A DNA stretch of 64,000 nucleotides from Bacillota bacterium (GTDB lineage: Bacteria; Bacillota; UBA4882; UBA10575), in assembly GCA_012727425.1 (NCBI GenBank), contig JAAYHQ010000079.1, positions 25,752-89,751 on the forward strand, written 5' to 3'. The notes beneath the pieces were generated by a model, which was not told the DNA's origin, searched no databases, and saw only the letters and a list, made by a program, of their open reading frames with translations. This document shows, piece after piece, positions 31,828 through 40,657 of this stretch (positions are counted from its first letter, which is position 1; the number at the start of each line of letters is the position of its first letter). Both the position numbers and the translations under genes were made by a program.

Positions 31828-32053
31828 GTATTTATTGATGATTTCGCCCTTGATCCGTATTTTCCTGCTGAACGTAAAAAAAATATTTATTTTTTTTGGT
31901 CTTCAAGTTACAAATGGGAACCGAAATTGGTGAAAACAAATTGACGTAGCTATTGAAATATAGTAATATGAAACCACATTAGCAAAAGAGTCATGAATGA
32001 ATGAACGGACAAGACGGCTTTGAATAAAATTAAGGAGAAAAGGAGGACGGAAG

Positions 32054-32389
32054 ATGAAAAAATGGCAATGTGGTGTTTGCGGGTATATCCATGATGGGGA
32101 GCAAGCGCCTGCGGCTTGCCCAAAGTGCGGGGCGGCGATGGAGAAGTTTGCCGAACTGCCGGCGGAAAAAAGCGCCCTGATCGACCGGTCCCGAAAGACC
32201 AACCAGATTTATATGGAGGTCTCCGCCTTACTGGAACAGGTGAGGGAGCTATCCGAGATTGGCCGGGACGATGAACTGGATCCGGCTTGTGTTGTCCTCT
32301 TCAAAAAAGCGATCGGTTATACGATTGAACTGCAACAAGCAATCAAGGCGGAGCTGGCCACCCATATGGGGAAAGGGAAATGGGGTTAA
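32054..32389 (+). CDS. Rubredoxin-like domain protein with C-terminal helical extension
   Basis: WQCGVCGYIHDGEQAPAACPKCGAAMEKF (CxxC...CxxC). Confidence 0.82.
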   Translation: MKKWQCGVCGYIHDGEQAPAACPKCGAAMEKFAELPAEKSALIDRSRKTNQIYMEVSALLEQVRELSEIGRDDELDPACVVLFKKAIGYTIELQQAIKAELATHMGKGKWG

Positions 32390-32390
32390 C

Positions 32391-32415
32391 AAAAAGGGCT
32401 CAACGAGCCCTTTTT
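32391..32415. terminator. Bidirectional terminator
   Basis: AAAAAGGGCT-caacg-AGCCCTTTTT. Confidence 0.85.
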
Positions 32416-32429
32416 GTTGTCTAGCCGGT

Positions 32430-32738
32430 TTACCCCATGAGGAACTGGTAAAGGTAGACCGCCAGGGAAGCACAGAGGGCTACAGTCATCAACCCTTTTT
32501 CGTAGAAAGCCAAGAGGAGGGCGACGCTGAAACCAACTAACGCCGAAGCCGTGTCCCCGGTAGCGCTGAGGATGGCGGGAAAGGTCATTGCTCCCAAGAC
32601 GGCGTAGGGTACGTAGTAAAGGAAGGATTGGAGAAAAGGGGATTTGATCTTTTGACGTAAAAAAGCCAAGGGTGTCACCCGTGGGAGGTAAGAGACCAGT
32701 GCCATTAAAAAGACAGCCAGTAAGGTACGGCCCATCAT
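32430..32738 (-). CDS. azlD: AzlD-family branched-chain amino acid transport protein
   Basis: MMGRTLLAVFLMALVSYLPRVTPLAFL...; ATGA overlap with azlC. Confidence 0.88.
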   Translation of the reverse strand: MMGRTLLAVFLMALVSYLPRVTPLAFLRQKIKSPFLQSFLYYVPYAVLGAMTFPAILSATGDTASALVGFSVALLLAFYEKGLMTVALCASLAVYLYQFLMG

Positions 32739-33493
32739 TGAACCTCCTTCCGTGGGAAGAAGTAAGCGCCGCCGAGACAAGCAATGATGGTGGCGATCAT
32801 GATCCGCCAACCGGCGGAGAGTTGTCGCAATCCGGGAAGCCAGGTGAGGGCGGAACTGAGTCCAACTGCCACCCCGACGATCCAGCGGACGGCAGTGGAT
32901 TTTTTGGCCGGGGGTACTACCAAAGCAATGAACATGGCATACAGCGTGATCCCCAGAGCGTTTTGGAGGTTGTTGGGCAGCAGTGTGCAGACGACCCCTC
33001 CGAGGAGGGTTCCGGTGCCCCAACCGGCATAGGGCCCAAGGATCAATCCGATCATATAATGAAAGGAGATTTCTGTTCTTTCCAGCGCGGCGACGGTGAA
33101 GGTCTCGTCGGTAATGCCGAAGGCCATCAGGCACCGTTGGCGCCAAGTCAGGCCGGGGGTTAGTTTTTGCCCGAGGGACAGGGACATTAGTAAATAGCGA
33201 AGATTAATAACCAAGGTGGTTAGGGTAATTTCAAGCAGGGAAGCTCCGGCCAAGATCAGGTTTGTCCCGGCGAACTGTCCGGCCGAGGTTAGATTGGTGA
33301 GCGAGATTAGCGTGGCCACCCAGGCGGGAAGACCGCCTTTAACCGCCAGGAGCCCGAAAGCGAAGGAGACCGGAAGGTAACCTAGGGCGATGGGCAGTCC
33401 GTGGCGGAGACCGAGGTTAAACTCCTGACGAGGCCGGTTTTTGGCCGGTGTTGGCGGCTGGTCAGTTAATGTTGATAATGAAGAAGTCAGCAC
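32735..33493 (-). CDS. azlC: AzlC-family ABC permease
   Basis: GLRHGLPIALGYLPVSFAFGLLA, TSAGQFAGTNLI, LRYLLMSLSLGQ, TDETF. Confidence 0.93.
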   Translation of the reverse strand: MLTSSLSTLTDQPPTPAKNRPRQEFNLGLRHGLPIALGYLPVSFAFGLLAVKGGLPAWVATLISLTNLTSAGQFAGTNLILAGASLLEITLTTLVINLRYLLMSLSLGQKLTPGLTWRQRCLMAFGITDETFTVAALERTEISFHYMIGLILGPYAGWGTGTLLGGVVCTLLPNNLQNALGITLYAMFIALVVPPAKKSTAVRWIVGVAVGLSSALTWLPGLRQLSAGWRIMIATIIACLGGAYFFPRKEVQ

Positions 33494-33683
33494 GTTTCGT
33501 CCCTACCTTTTTACAATTTTGCGTATAGAGTCAAGGCCAGACCCATACTATATAATAATAATATATAGGCCGGTCCCAAACCCGCGCGTTGGTTTAAGAC
33601 CAGATTAACACCCATAGCCGGAAAAGCGATGGCCGGGTTTGGCATTTGCGTTTTTCGCGTATTTATGATAAACTATAAATCCT

Positions 33684-34092
33684 GGTCCCAACCGAACCGG
33701 GTAACCGCGGGCGTCAGGCCGCAAGGCTGCGCCTGAGGAAAGTCCGAGCTCCATAGGGCAGGGTGCTGGATAACGTCCAGTGAGGGTGACCTCAAGGAAA
33801 GTGCCACAGAAAAGGAAACGCCGACTGGAGACCGGGAGACCGGCCCAGGGCAAAGCTGAAAAGGTGCGGTAAGAGCGCACCAGCGGTTAAGTGATTAACC
33901 GGCTTGGCAAACCCCACCTGGAGCAAGACCAAATAGGAGGGGGCGTCTGCCCGGCAGACGCAAGAATGGCCCGTTCTTCCCTCGGGTATGGTCGCATGAG
34001 GCGGCAGGTAACTGTCGTCCCAGATAAATGGTTACCGCCGGCTGCCGTGCGTAGCCGGTACAGAACTCGGCTTATAGGTTCGGTTGGGAACA
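33684..34092 (+). ncRNA. rnpB: RNase P RNA (bacterial)
   Basis: GAGGAAAGTCCGAGCTCCATAGGGCAG...GTGCCACAGAAA...AGGTAA...ACAGAACTCGGCTTATAGGTTCGGTTGGGA; 5' TCCCAACCGAA pairs with 3' TTCGGTTGGGA. Confidence 0.98.
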
Positions 34093-34096
34093 GTAG

Positions 34097-34130
34097 AAAA
34101 GAAGCTATCCCTATGGATAGCTTCTTTTTT
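34097..34130 (+). terminator. Terminator after rnpB
   Basis: AAAAGAAGCTATCC-ctat-GGATAGCTTCTTTTTT. Confidence 0.9.
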
Positions 34131-34132
34131 GC

Positions 34133-34831
34133 TTAATCCTGGTTCACCAGACCCAAGGCGGCATTGACCGGAAGCGAGAAACAGATCCCGCGACCGCTCG
34201 TGTTCAACCCGGCGTCGTGGGTGATTTTCTCCATGATCTGGGGTTTTTTCGCTTGTGGGACCAGAATCAGGATCACATCTTTTTCCGGTTGGATCGTGAT
34301 GCCCAGAAATTTTTCCGCTTCTCTCGAACCCAACCCCAAACCGTGCAGCAGCGTCCCGCCGGTGGCGCCGGCCGCTTTGGCGGCGGTCATCACCAGATCG
34401 GAGTGGCCGCGGTCGACAATGGTGACAATTAAAGCATAAGGTTTCTTTTCTTCCATGGTCTGATCCTCTCTTCCCGCATAGGTATTATCCTGATCCGCCT
34501 GTTGGCAGATCTGCCAAAGGATGCTGCTGGAACTATCCAAAGGAATGGTAAAGGCGATCCCCGTGCCGGCCCGGTACAGATCGATCCGTTCGCGGAGGCG
34601 CGCCAGGATCTGCTGTGTTAAACTAGTACTTTGGATACTGAGCGCGATTAATTTCTTGGGACTGCCGAAGCCGAGCAGGTCATAAATATCCAAAGTGGCG
34701 GAGCCATACCCGTGACTTAGGATATAAAAGGGTAGCTCATCCCGCTTATATAACTTTTTCAACTGGTGAGCTAGACTATAATCGACGATGGTTATTAATG
34801 CTTCCAAGCTGCGCTCCATTTTTTTTGCCAT
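34133..34831 (-). CDS. PII-like protein with two tandem PII-type domains
   Basis: Internal repeats HGYGSATLDIYDLLGFGSPKKLIALSI / HGLGLGSREAEKFLGITIQPEKDVILILV and GTGIAFTIPLDSS / GRGICFSLPVNAA. Confidence 0.7.
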   Translation of the reverse strand: MAKKMERSLEALITIVDYSLAHQLKKLYKRDELPFYILSHGYGSATLDIYDLLGFGSPKKLIALSIQSTSLTQQILARLRERIDLYRAGTGIAFTIPLDSSSSILWQICQQADQDNTYAGREDQTMEEKKPYALIVTIVDRGHSDLVMTAAKAAGATGGTLLHGLGLGSREAEKFLGITIQPEKDVILILVPQAKKPQIMEKITHDAGLNTSGRGICFSLPVNAALGLVNQD

Positions 34832-34919
34832 TGATTCGTACCCCCTGTTCCCCTCGCTAAGGATTGTCGGCCACCGACATGCGTGTTTGTAGCGGTAGGA
34901 TCTTCTTTCTTCACCGCGT

Positions 34920-36446
34920 TTATTGCTTGGGTGCGTATTCCTCATTATCATATAAAATAATCGAGTCTTCGGCAACCGGAATTTCCATCTCTTTCTCGGC
35001 CCGTCTGGCTTTCATCCGGTAAATCAAGCCAAAACACTGGATGGTGAGCACCGGCGTTAGTGCTACCAGCGTCACAATGCCGAAGGCCTCCGTAAAAATG
35101 TTCCCCCCGCTGGTTTCACAGGCCCCAATCGCCAGTGGTAAGAGAAAGGTGGCGGCTAATGGCCCCGAGGCAACGGCACCGGAGTCAAAAGCAATCGCCG
35201 TAAAGAGGGGCGGGACAACCAGCGCCAGCAGGAGGGCGATAATGTAACCGGGGATCACGATATAGAGCAAAGAGGTTTCGGTTAAGATCCGGAACATGGA
35301 GAGCCCCACGGAGATAGCCACCCCAATGGAGAGGGCAACCCCCATGGCCCGCCCGGAAATGGCACCGTCGGTAATGTCTTCAACCTGCTCTTTCAGCACA
35401 AAAACGGCCGGTTCGGCGGCGACGACAAAATAACCGGTGACCAACCCAATCAGGATCAGGGCCCAGGGTGGGGCATTCGTGATCAAGGAGCCCCCCAGTT
35501 GGTATCCGGCGGGCATAAACCCCACATTAACACTGGTGAGGAACAAAACAAGCCCCGCGTAAGTATAGATGGTCCCGACTAAAATGGTCAGCAATGTTTT
35601 TCGCCGGAGACGCAGGGCGACCAGCTGAAAGATGATAAAGAGCACAAGAATCGGGAAGAGGGCAATGGCCACTTGCCCAAAAAAAACGGGGAAATTCGCC
35701 AGATAAAGATGGAGGATATCGCCCAGCGCAAGCAGTTCGGGAATGGCCAGGACGCTCCCGCCGGACGGTTCGAAAAAGAGGCCTAAGATTAACATCGTCA
35801 GGATGGGCCCGAATAGGCAGAAGGCGACCAAACCAAAGCTGTCCTCTTCCGTGGTTTTATCACCCCGGACCGAGGCCAGTCCAAGGCCCAGGGCCATCAC
35901 AAAGGGGACCATAATTGGACCGGTGGTGACGGCTCCCGCTTCCCAAGCAATGGAAAGAAAGTTTTTGCTGGTAAAACCCGAGAGGATAAAAGCCAGCAAA
36001 TAACAGGCGGCAAGGATGGCAGAGAGCCGGACCTGGAACAGGATGCGGAGAAAGGCACCGACCAGCGCCAGCCCGACCCCAACCGAAACGGCAAAGATAA
36101 TGACGGGGTCGGGTATGCCGCTGACTTGGCGGGCTAAAACGTGAAGATCCGGTTCGGCAATGCTGATAAAGGTGCCGATCACAAAGGTCAAAACGACGAT
36201 TAACTTTAAGTTTTTACTTTTTACCAACCCGGAGCCCACATGCTCCCCGATGGGCATCAAAGAAACATCAACCCCGAGATTGAACAGGGTGATGCCAAGG
36301 ATCATCAGCATTGCGCTCACCAAAAAAAGAACCAAACTGTAAAAGGGCATGGGGGCGATTGTTAGAGCCAAAACGAGAACAATCACAATAATCGGCAGGA
36401 CCGATAAAAAAGATTCTTTGAATTTTGTCCAGAGTAGTTTTTTCAT
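34920..36446 (-). CDS. DUF1538 family membrane protein with internal duplication
   Basis: Duplicated motifs GVDVSLMPIGEHVG/SVNVGFMPAGYQLG, AEPDLHVLARQV/AEPAVFVLKEQV, AGAVTTGPIMVPF/SGAVASGPLAATF. Confidence 0.8.
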   Translation of the reverse strand: MKKLLWTKFKESFLSVLPIIVIVLVLALTIAPMPFYSLVLFLVSAMLMILGITLFNLGVDVSLMPIGEHVGSGLVKSKNLKLIVVLTFVIGTFISIAEPDLHVLARQVSGIPDPVIIFAVSVGVGLALVGAFLRILFQVRLSAILAACYLLAFILSGFTSKNFLSIAWEAGAVTTGPIMVPFVMALGLGLASVRGDKTTEEDSFGLVAFCLFGPILTMLILGLFFEPSGGSVLAIPELLALGDILHLYLANFPVFFGQVAIALFPILVLFIIFQLVALRLRRKTLLTILVGTIYTYAGLVLFLTSVNVGFMPAGYQLGGSLITNAPPWALILIGLVTGYFVVAAEPAVFVLKEQVEDITDGAISGRAMGVALSIGVAISVGLSMFRILTETSLLYIVIPGYIIALLLALVVPPLFTAIAFDSGAVASGPLAATFLLPLAIGACETSGGNIFTEAFGIVTLVALTPVLTIQCFGLIYRMKARRAEKEMEIPVAEDSIILYDNEEYAPKQ

Positions 36447-36707
36447 GACCCGACCGCCTCCAACTTTGTTCTGCTCCTAACACGTAACAAGTCAGAATAT
36501 GGTGCTTTTCCCAACCCATTGCTCAAAAGGTCCAAAGAAAAATTGTATAACTAATCGTAATTACTAATTAATTATATATTATCTTCGACCGACCATTCCA
36601 GCAATTTAAACTAATCTTTAGGATCTTTAAGCATTATGGCTGATGGCGGCGGGTTATGATTAAAAATTTGACCGGTGCTTTTGCGGACGTTTGTTTTTCA
36701 GAGGTGT

Positions 36708-37649
36708 TTACCACCGGATGGCGGCGGCGGCCCAGGACAGGCCGCCCCCAAAGCCAATCAGAAAAAGGTAGTCCCCTTTGGCAAAGCGCTGTTCGGCCCA
36801 GGCCTCTTTGAGGGCCAGCCCGATGGAGGCGGCCGAAGTATTTCCGTACTTGCTGATATTCGTGATGATCCGTCCCTCCGGAAGGCGTTTGTTCCGGGCG
36901 ACGGCTTCTAATATCCTGCTGTTGGCCTGATGCGGAATGACGAAATAGCGGTCATCATCCGTGAGGTCCAGGCGGGATTTTAAGCGGTCGATCAGGCTGC
37001 CCATTTTTTCCACGGCGAACTTAAAGACGTTGCGCCCGTCTTGGCGGAAATAATACTCATCGCCGGGGCCGCCCATCACGACCAGATCGGCTCCGCTCGG
37101 GTCGGCGCCCAGTTCAACGGCGAGGATCTCATGTTCGGGCGCGTCCGCGCTGAGGAGCAAGGCCGCACCGGCATCGCCAAAGAGGACACAGGTGGCGCGG
37201 TCCTGATAGTCGACAAAGCGGGAGAGTTTTTCCCCGGCGGTGATTAAGGTATGGTCGTAACCTTCGGTCCGCATTAAACTCCAACCGACAGCCAAGGCGT
37301 AAACCAAACCGGAACAGGCGGCATTTAAGTCAAAAGCGGCTAAGTTGGAAAGGTTTAATTTCTGCGCGACGAGGCTGGCCTGGTTCGGCACATTTTTCTC
37401 CGCAGTACTGGTGGCGGCGATAAGCAACTGTGGCTGGTAATGAGTGGGTGCCTGGGCCAGACACTCGGCTGCGGCCTTGGCGGCCAGGTCGGAGGCGTGC
37501 ATTTGGTCGGGGGCAATCCGCCGTTCTTTGATTCCGGTGCGGGTTGTGATCCATTCATCGGTGGTATCAACCATTCTCTCCAAATCTTGGTTGGTGAGTT
37601 TTTGTTCCGGCACATAAGTGCCGACGGCGACAAGTCCGATCTTCCTCAT
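36708..37649 (-). CDS. fabH: 3-oxoacyl-ACP synthase III
   Basis: MVDTTDEWITTRTGIKERRIA, FDLNAACSGLVYAL, FVIPHQANSRILEAV, FGGGLSWAAAAIRW. Confidence 0.93.
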   Translation of the reverse strand: MRKIGLVAVGTYVPEQKLTNQDLERMVDTTDEWITTRTGIKERRIAPDQMHASDLAAKAAAECLAQAPTHYQPQLLIAATSTAEKNVPNQASLVAQKLNLSNLAAFDLNAACSGLVYALAVGWSLMRTEGYDHTLITAGEKLSRFVDYQDRATCVLFGDAGAALLLSADAPEHEILAVELGADPSGADLVVMGGPGDEYYFRQDGRNVFKFAVEKMGSLIDRLKSRLDLTDDDRYFVIPHQANSRILEAVARNKRLPEGRIITNISKYGNTSAASIGLALKEAWAEQRFAKGDYLFLIGFGGGLSWAAAAIRW

Positions 37650-37682
37650 TCTCGGTCCCTTCTTTTCGCTGGTTTCAAATTA

Positions 37683-37700
37683 TTAGAACCAGGTATTAAT
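37683..37700. promoter_or_regulatory. FapR-like operator upstream of fabH
   Basis: TTAGAACCAGGTATTAAT, just downstream of TTGCCC-N17-TATAAT on the minus strand (37740-37712). Confidence 0.5.
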
Positions 37701-37835
37701 ATTTACTACTAATTATAATTGATTTTTCCCCCGAGGGCAAGAGTTATACGGAAAGATTTGCGAAAAGAAGAACCGCCCGCGGTGAACCGGCGAACGGGAC
37801 CGTCCGGACCCGGGAAAATTAACGGTACAGTAAGA

Positions 37836-38855
37836 TCACGTGATCCGGAACTGCTCCAGATCAAGCGCCCCTTGCTCCTTCGCCACTGAAACGGTCGTCC
37901 GGTGATGTTCTTGGCCACTGGCCAAAATCTTGACGGTCACCGGCGTCGTCCAGGGATGATCGCTATAACGGGCGGTGATCCGGGCCAGAGTCTTCAGGTC
38001 ATCGGCGGTGGGCTTACCCAAACCCAGCGTTAAGGGGCCGGGTGCGCCCAAAGCCTTGAGGAGATAAACCCCTTCCGTGTGGCGCTGCTGATAAAAATAA
38101 CGGAAGAGGGTGCGGTTTTCCCGGAGGTTGCGACCGACGATCGCTTTAAAGTGCGGACTTAAGCGAAAGTGGCGGCCGATCCGCAGTAAACGGAGGCCGT
38201 CAACGGTCAAGTGCCCGTCGGCCTTGATCAGGTCTTTTACTTTCCGGCCGTACTCCACATTGGTGAGGAGACAACCTCCGGCCGGCGCTTCGTACTCCAA
38301 ACCGTACTTAGCGGCCAGTTCCAATTGGATTTTGCGTTGCCGTCCTTGGATCGACGGGCAGTGGTCCAGGGAAATCCAGCCTTTTTCTTCCGGGATTGTA
38401 GGAGGGAGCAGGCGGGCAGAGAGGGGGCGCACGATCAAACCAGCCAGCCCGGTTTCCTCGTCGATCTTGGGGAAGGCCCCCCGGTATTGGGATTTGGGCC
38501 GTTGCCCGACAACTTCCCCGGTGACTAAAAACGCCGCGCCCAGTGCGTCCATCATCTCCCCGGCTTTGCGGAGGAAAAAGATATGACAGTCCAAACAGGG
38601 ATTGGCTGCTTTGCCGTAACCGTGTTTCGGGCTTTCCAGGATCCGGAGATAATCCTCGCCGAGGCGGACAATATGCAGTTTTACTCCCAACTGCGCAATG
38701 AGTTTTTGGAGGTGGGCCAGGCGTTTTTCTTCTTCGGCGGGCGTGAGAAAAGGTTGGAGGAAGTTAACCGCCTCCACTTCCACTCCGGCTTCTTGGATCA
38801 GTTTAATCGCCAGCAAACTGTCGAGCCCCCCCGAAAAAAGGGCGAGTGCTTTCAA
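37836..38855 (-). CDS. ThiI/MnmA-like ATP-pyrophosphatase (tRNA thiolation-type) protein
   Basis: N-terminal PP-loop ALALFSGGLDSLLAIKL; NPCLDCHIFFLRKA; C-terminal extension. Confidence 0.75.
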   Translation of the reverse strand: MKALALFSGGLDSLLAIKLIQEAGVEVEAVNFLQPFLTPAEEEKRLAHLQKLIAQLGVKLHIVRLGEDYLRILESPKHGYGKAANPCLDCHIFFLRKAGEMMDALGAAFLVTGEVVGQRPKSQYRGAFPKIDEETGLAGLIVRPLSARLLPPTIPEEKGWISLDHCPSIQGRQRKIQLELAAKYGLEYEAPAGGCLLTNVEYGRKVKDLIKADGHLTVDGLRLLRIGRHFRLSPHFKAIVGRNLRENRTLFRYFYQQRHTEGVYLLKALGAPGPLTLGLGKPTADDLKTLARITARYSDHPWTTPVTVKILASGQEHHRTTVSVAKEQGALDLEQFRIT

Positions 38856-39051
38856 CAGGGATCGCCTCCTTCGGTTCTTTTTGCGTAAATATAGATTATT
38901 CCGGGTTTACCCTTGTTTTCCTGCCGGTTTCTGCGGGCTTCCGCGGTTCGATCCATTTCGATTATAAATTGATTACAATCTGATTACTTCTTGCTTCCGG
39001 TGTTGATTTCAGTACAAAAAAATGATAATCTAATTTCAACATCAGGGCATG

Positions 39052-39068
39052 ACATAATATTATTATGT
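39052..39068. promoter_or_regulatory. Fur/PerR-type operator
   Basis: Perfect 8-1-8 inverted repeat ACATAATA-T-TATTATGT directly upstream of the Fur-family gene. Confidence 0.75.
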
Positions 39069-39077
39069 TAATAAAGG

Positions 39078-39539
39078 TTGGTATTAACTTTGGAAAGAAG
39101 TCTGAGGGAAAAAATAACTGAAATCAGTGAATCTTTACGCCGCAAAGGCTACCGGCTGACCCCGCAACGCGAAGCCGTTATTAAAACGCTTCTGGAAAAC
39201 CCCAACCAGCATTTGACGGCCGAGGACATCTACGTGATGGTCCGGAAGTCCCATCCGGAGATCGGGATGGCCACTGTCTACCGGACACTGGATCTGTTGA
39301 GCAAAGAAAAGATCATCAACCAGTTAAGTAGTGGGGAAGGGCAATGCCGTTACGAATTGGAAAGTCAAGCCCAGCGTCACCACTTAGTCTGTCTGAAATG
39401 CGGGCAAATTACCGAAGTTAACATCCAACTTCTTGAAAAAATGCAGGAGGCGCTCGCTGCCGAGCATGGCTTCCAGATTGTGGGGCATCTTTTGAAGTTC
39501 TACGGTTATTGTGCGCAGTGTGCCCCGGTTGAAGAATGA
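39078..39539 (+). CDS. Fur-family transcriptional regulator
   Basis: RKGYRLTPQREAVIKTLLENPNQHLTAEDIYVMVRKSHPEIGMATVYRTLDLL; CLKCG and CAQC metal motifs; start may be TTG at 39090. Confidence 0.95.
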   Translation: MVLTLERSLREKITEISESLRRKGYRLTPQREAVIKTLLENPNQHLTAEDIYVMVRKSHPEIGMATVYRTLDLLSKEKIINQLSSGEGQCRYELESQAQRHHLVCLKCGQITEVNIQLLEKMQEALAAEHGFQIVGHLLKFYGYCAQCAPVEE

Positions 39540-40303
39540 AACCGCACCTGCCGAAGGTCTATAACCAAAAAATTTTACGGGCGATCCGTGAGTTTACCCT
39601 GATCGAACCCGGCGACCGGATTTTAATTGGTTTTTCCGGCGGGAAAGACAGTGCGTTGTTGGTTTGGGCCCTGGGTTTAATGGCCCGGTACCGGATTATT
39701 CAGGCGGAAGTCGCAGCGCTCACCCTTGATCTAGGGTTTGAACCCCGAGTCGATCCTGCTCCTTTGCGGGAGTTGTGTGCCCGGGTCGGGGTGGCTTTTC
39801 ATTACCTTCCCACGGAGATCGGTCCGGCGGTTTTGGCGACGGATGACCCTTGTGCAACCTGTTCGTTTCTGCGCAACGGACGGTTGAACCGGTTTGCCAA
39901 CTCCCACCGGTTTAATAAAGTTGCCTTAGCCCACCACCATGATGATGCGGTGGAGACCTTTTTGATGAGCATCCTTTATTCGGGTCAGATCCGTACTTTT
40001 CTGCCCAAAACCCACCTGGACCGGACGCAGGTTACGGTGATCCGCCCTTTGGTCTACCTCCGTGAGGAGGAGATCAAAGCGGCGCTGGGCTTTATCCCTT
40101 ATCGGCCGGTGGCGCGGAGTTGTCCCTACGACGGGTATACCTACCGACAAAAGGTGAAGGATTTAATTGCGGCCTTAACTAAGGAAAACCCCTTGGTTTA
40201 CGCGAATTTAAGCCAAGCGATGCGGGCCGGGCGGCCCCTTCGGTTGTGGCCGCCGGCGCCGGCCGCTTCCCCCAAAGAGGTACCAAAAGGGTTAAAAGAG
40301 TGA
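39536..40303 (+). CDS. TtcA-like tRNA 2-thiocytidine biosynthesis family ATPase
   Basis: ILIGFSGGKDSALLVWAL PP-loop; CATCSFLRNGRL; HHHDDAVETFLM; ATGA overlap with the Fur-family gene. Confidence 0.82.
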   Translation: MKPHLPKVYNQKILRAIREFTLIEPGDRILIGFSGGKDSALLVWALGLMARYRIIQAEVAALTLDLGFEPRVDPAPLRELCARVGVAFHYLPTEIGPAVLATDDPCATCSFLRNGRLNRFANSHRFNKVALAHHHDDAVETFLMSILYSGQIRTFLPKTHLDRTQVTVIRPLVYLREEEIKAALGFIPYRPVARSCPYDGYTYRQKVKDLIAALTKENPLVYANLSQAMRAGRPLRLWPPAPAASPKEVPKGLKE

Positions 40304-40333
40304 GGTCGATTGGTTAATGTTGGGCGCCGGTTC

Positions 40334-40363
40334 TTGACAGGCGACCATGATCATATCTATAAT
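40334..40363 (+). promoter_or_regulatory. Promoter for the T-box-cysE-cysS transcript
   Basis: TTGACA-N18-TATAAT. Confidence 0.75.
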
Positions 40364-40391
40364 CGAAGCAAAGATGCGGATTAATAAAAAA

Positions 40392-40634
40392 TAAGAAGGC
40401 GAAGAACGGGAGAGTAGTTTGGACGGGAAGGACAGAGAGGGGAGACCGGCGGCTGGAAGTCTTCCTCCGGAACCACAAATGAAATGCACCCGGGAGCCGT
40501 GGGGCCGAAGGGCGAGTAGGTCTTAACGGGAACGCCCGTTACAGCGTGGCTTCGAGTGGGACCGCAGGTGCGGTCCAACCAGAGTGGAACCGCGAGGTGA
40601 GAACTTCGTCTCTGTCGAGAGGCGAAGTTTTTTT
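40392..40634 (+). promoter_or_regulatory. T-box riboswitch (predicted Cys-specific) with terminator
   Basis: T-box AGAGTGGAACCGCG (40581-40594); candidate specifier TGC (40485-40487) in GAAATGCACC; terminator AACTTCGTCTCT-gtcg-AGAGGCGAAGTT-TTTTT. Confidence 0.93.
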
Positions 40635-40657
40635 ATCTATAAGAGGGGGGTGTCGCG

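Noticed and set aside
33605-34136. ORFs within 33.6-34.1 kb
   Set aside because: They overlap the RNase P RNA, which fully explains the sequence.
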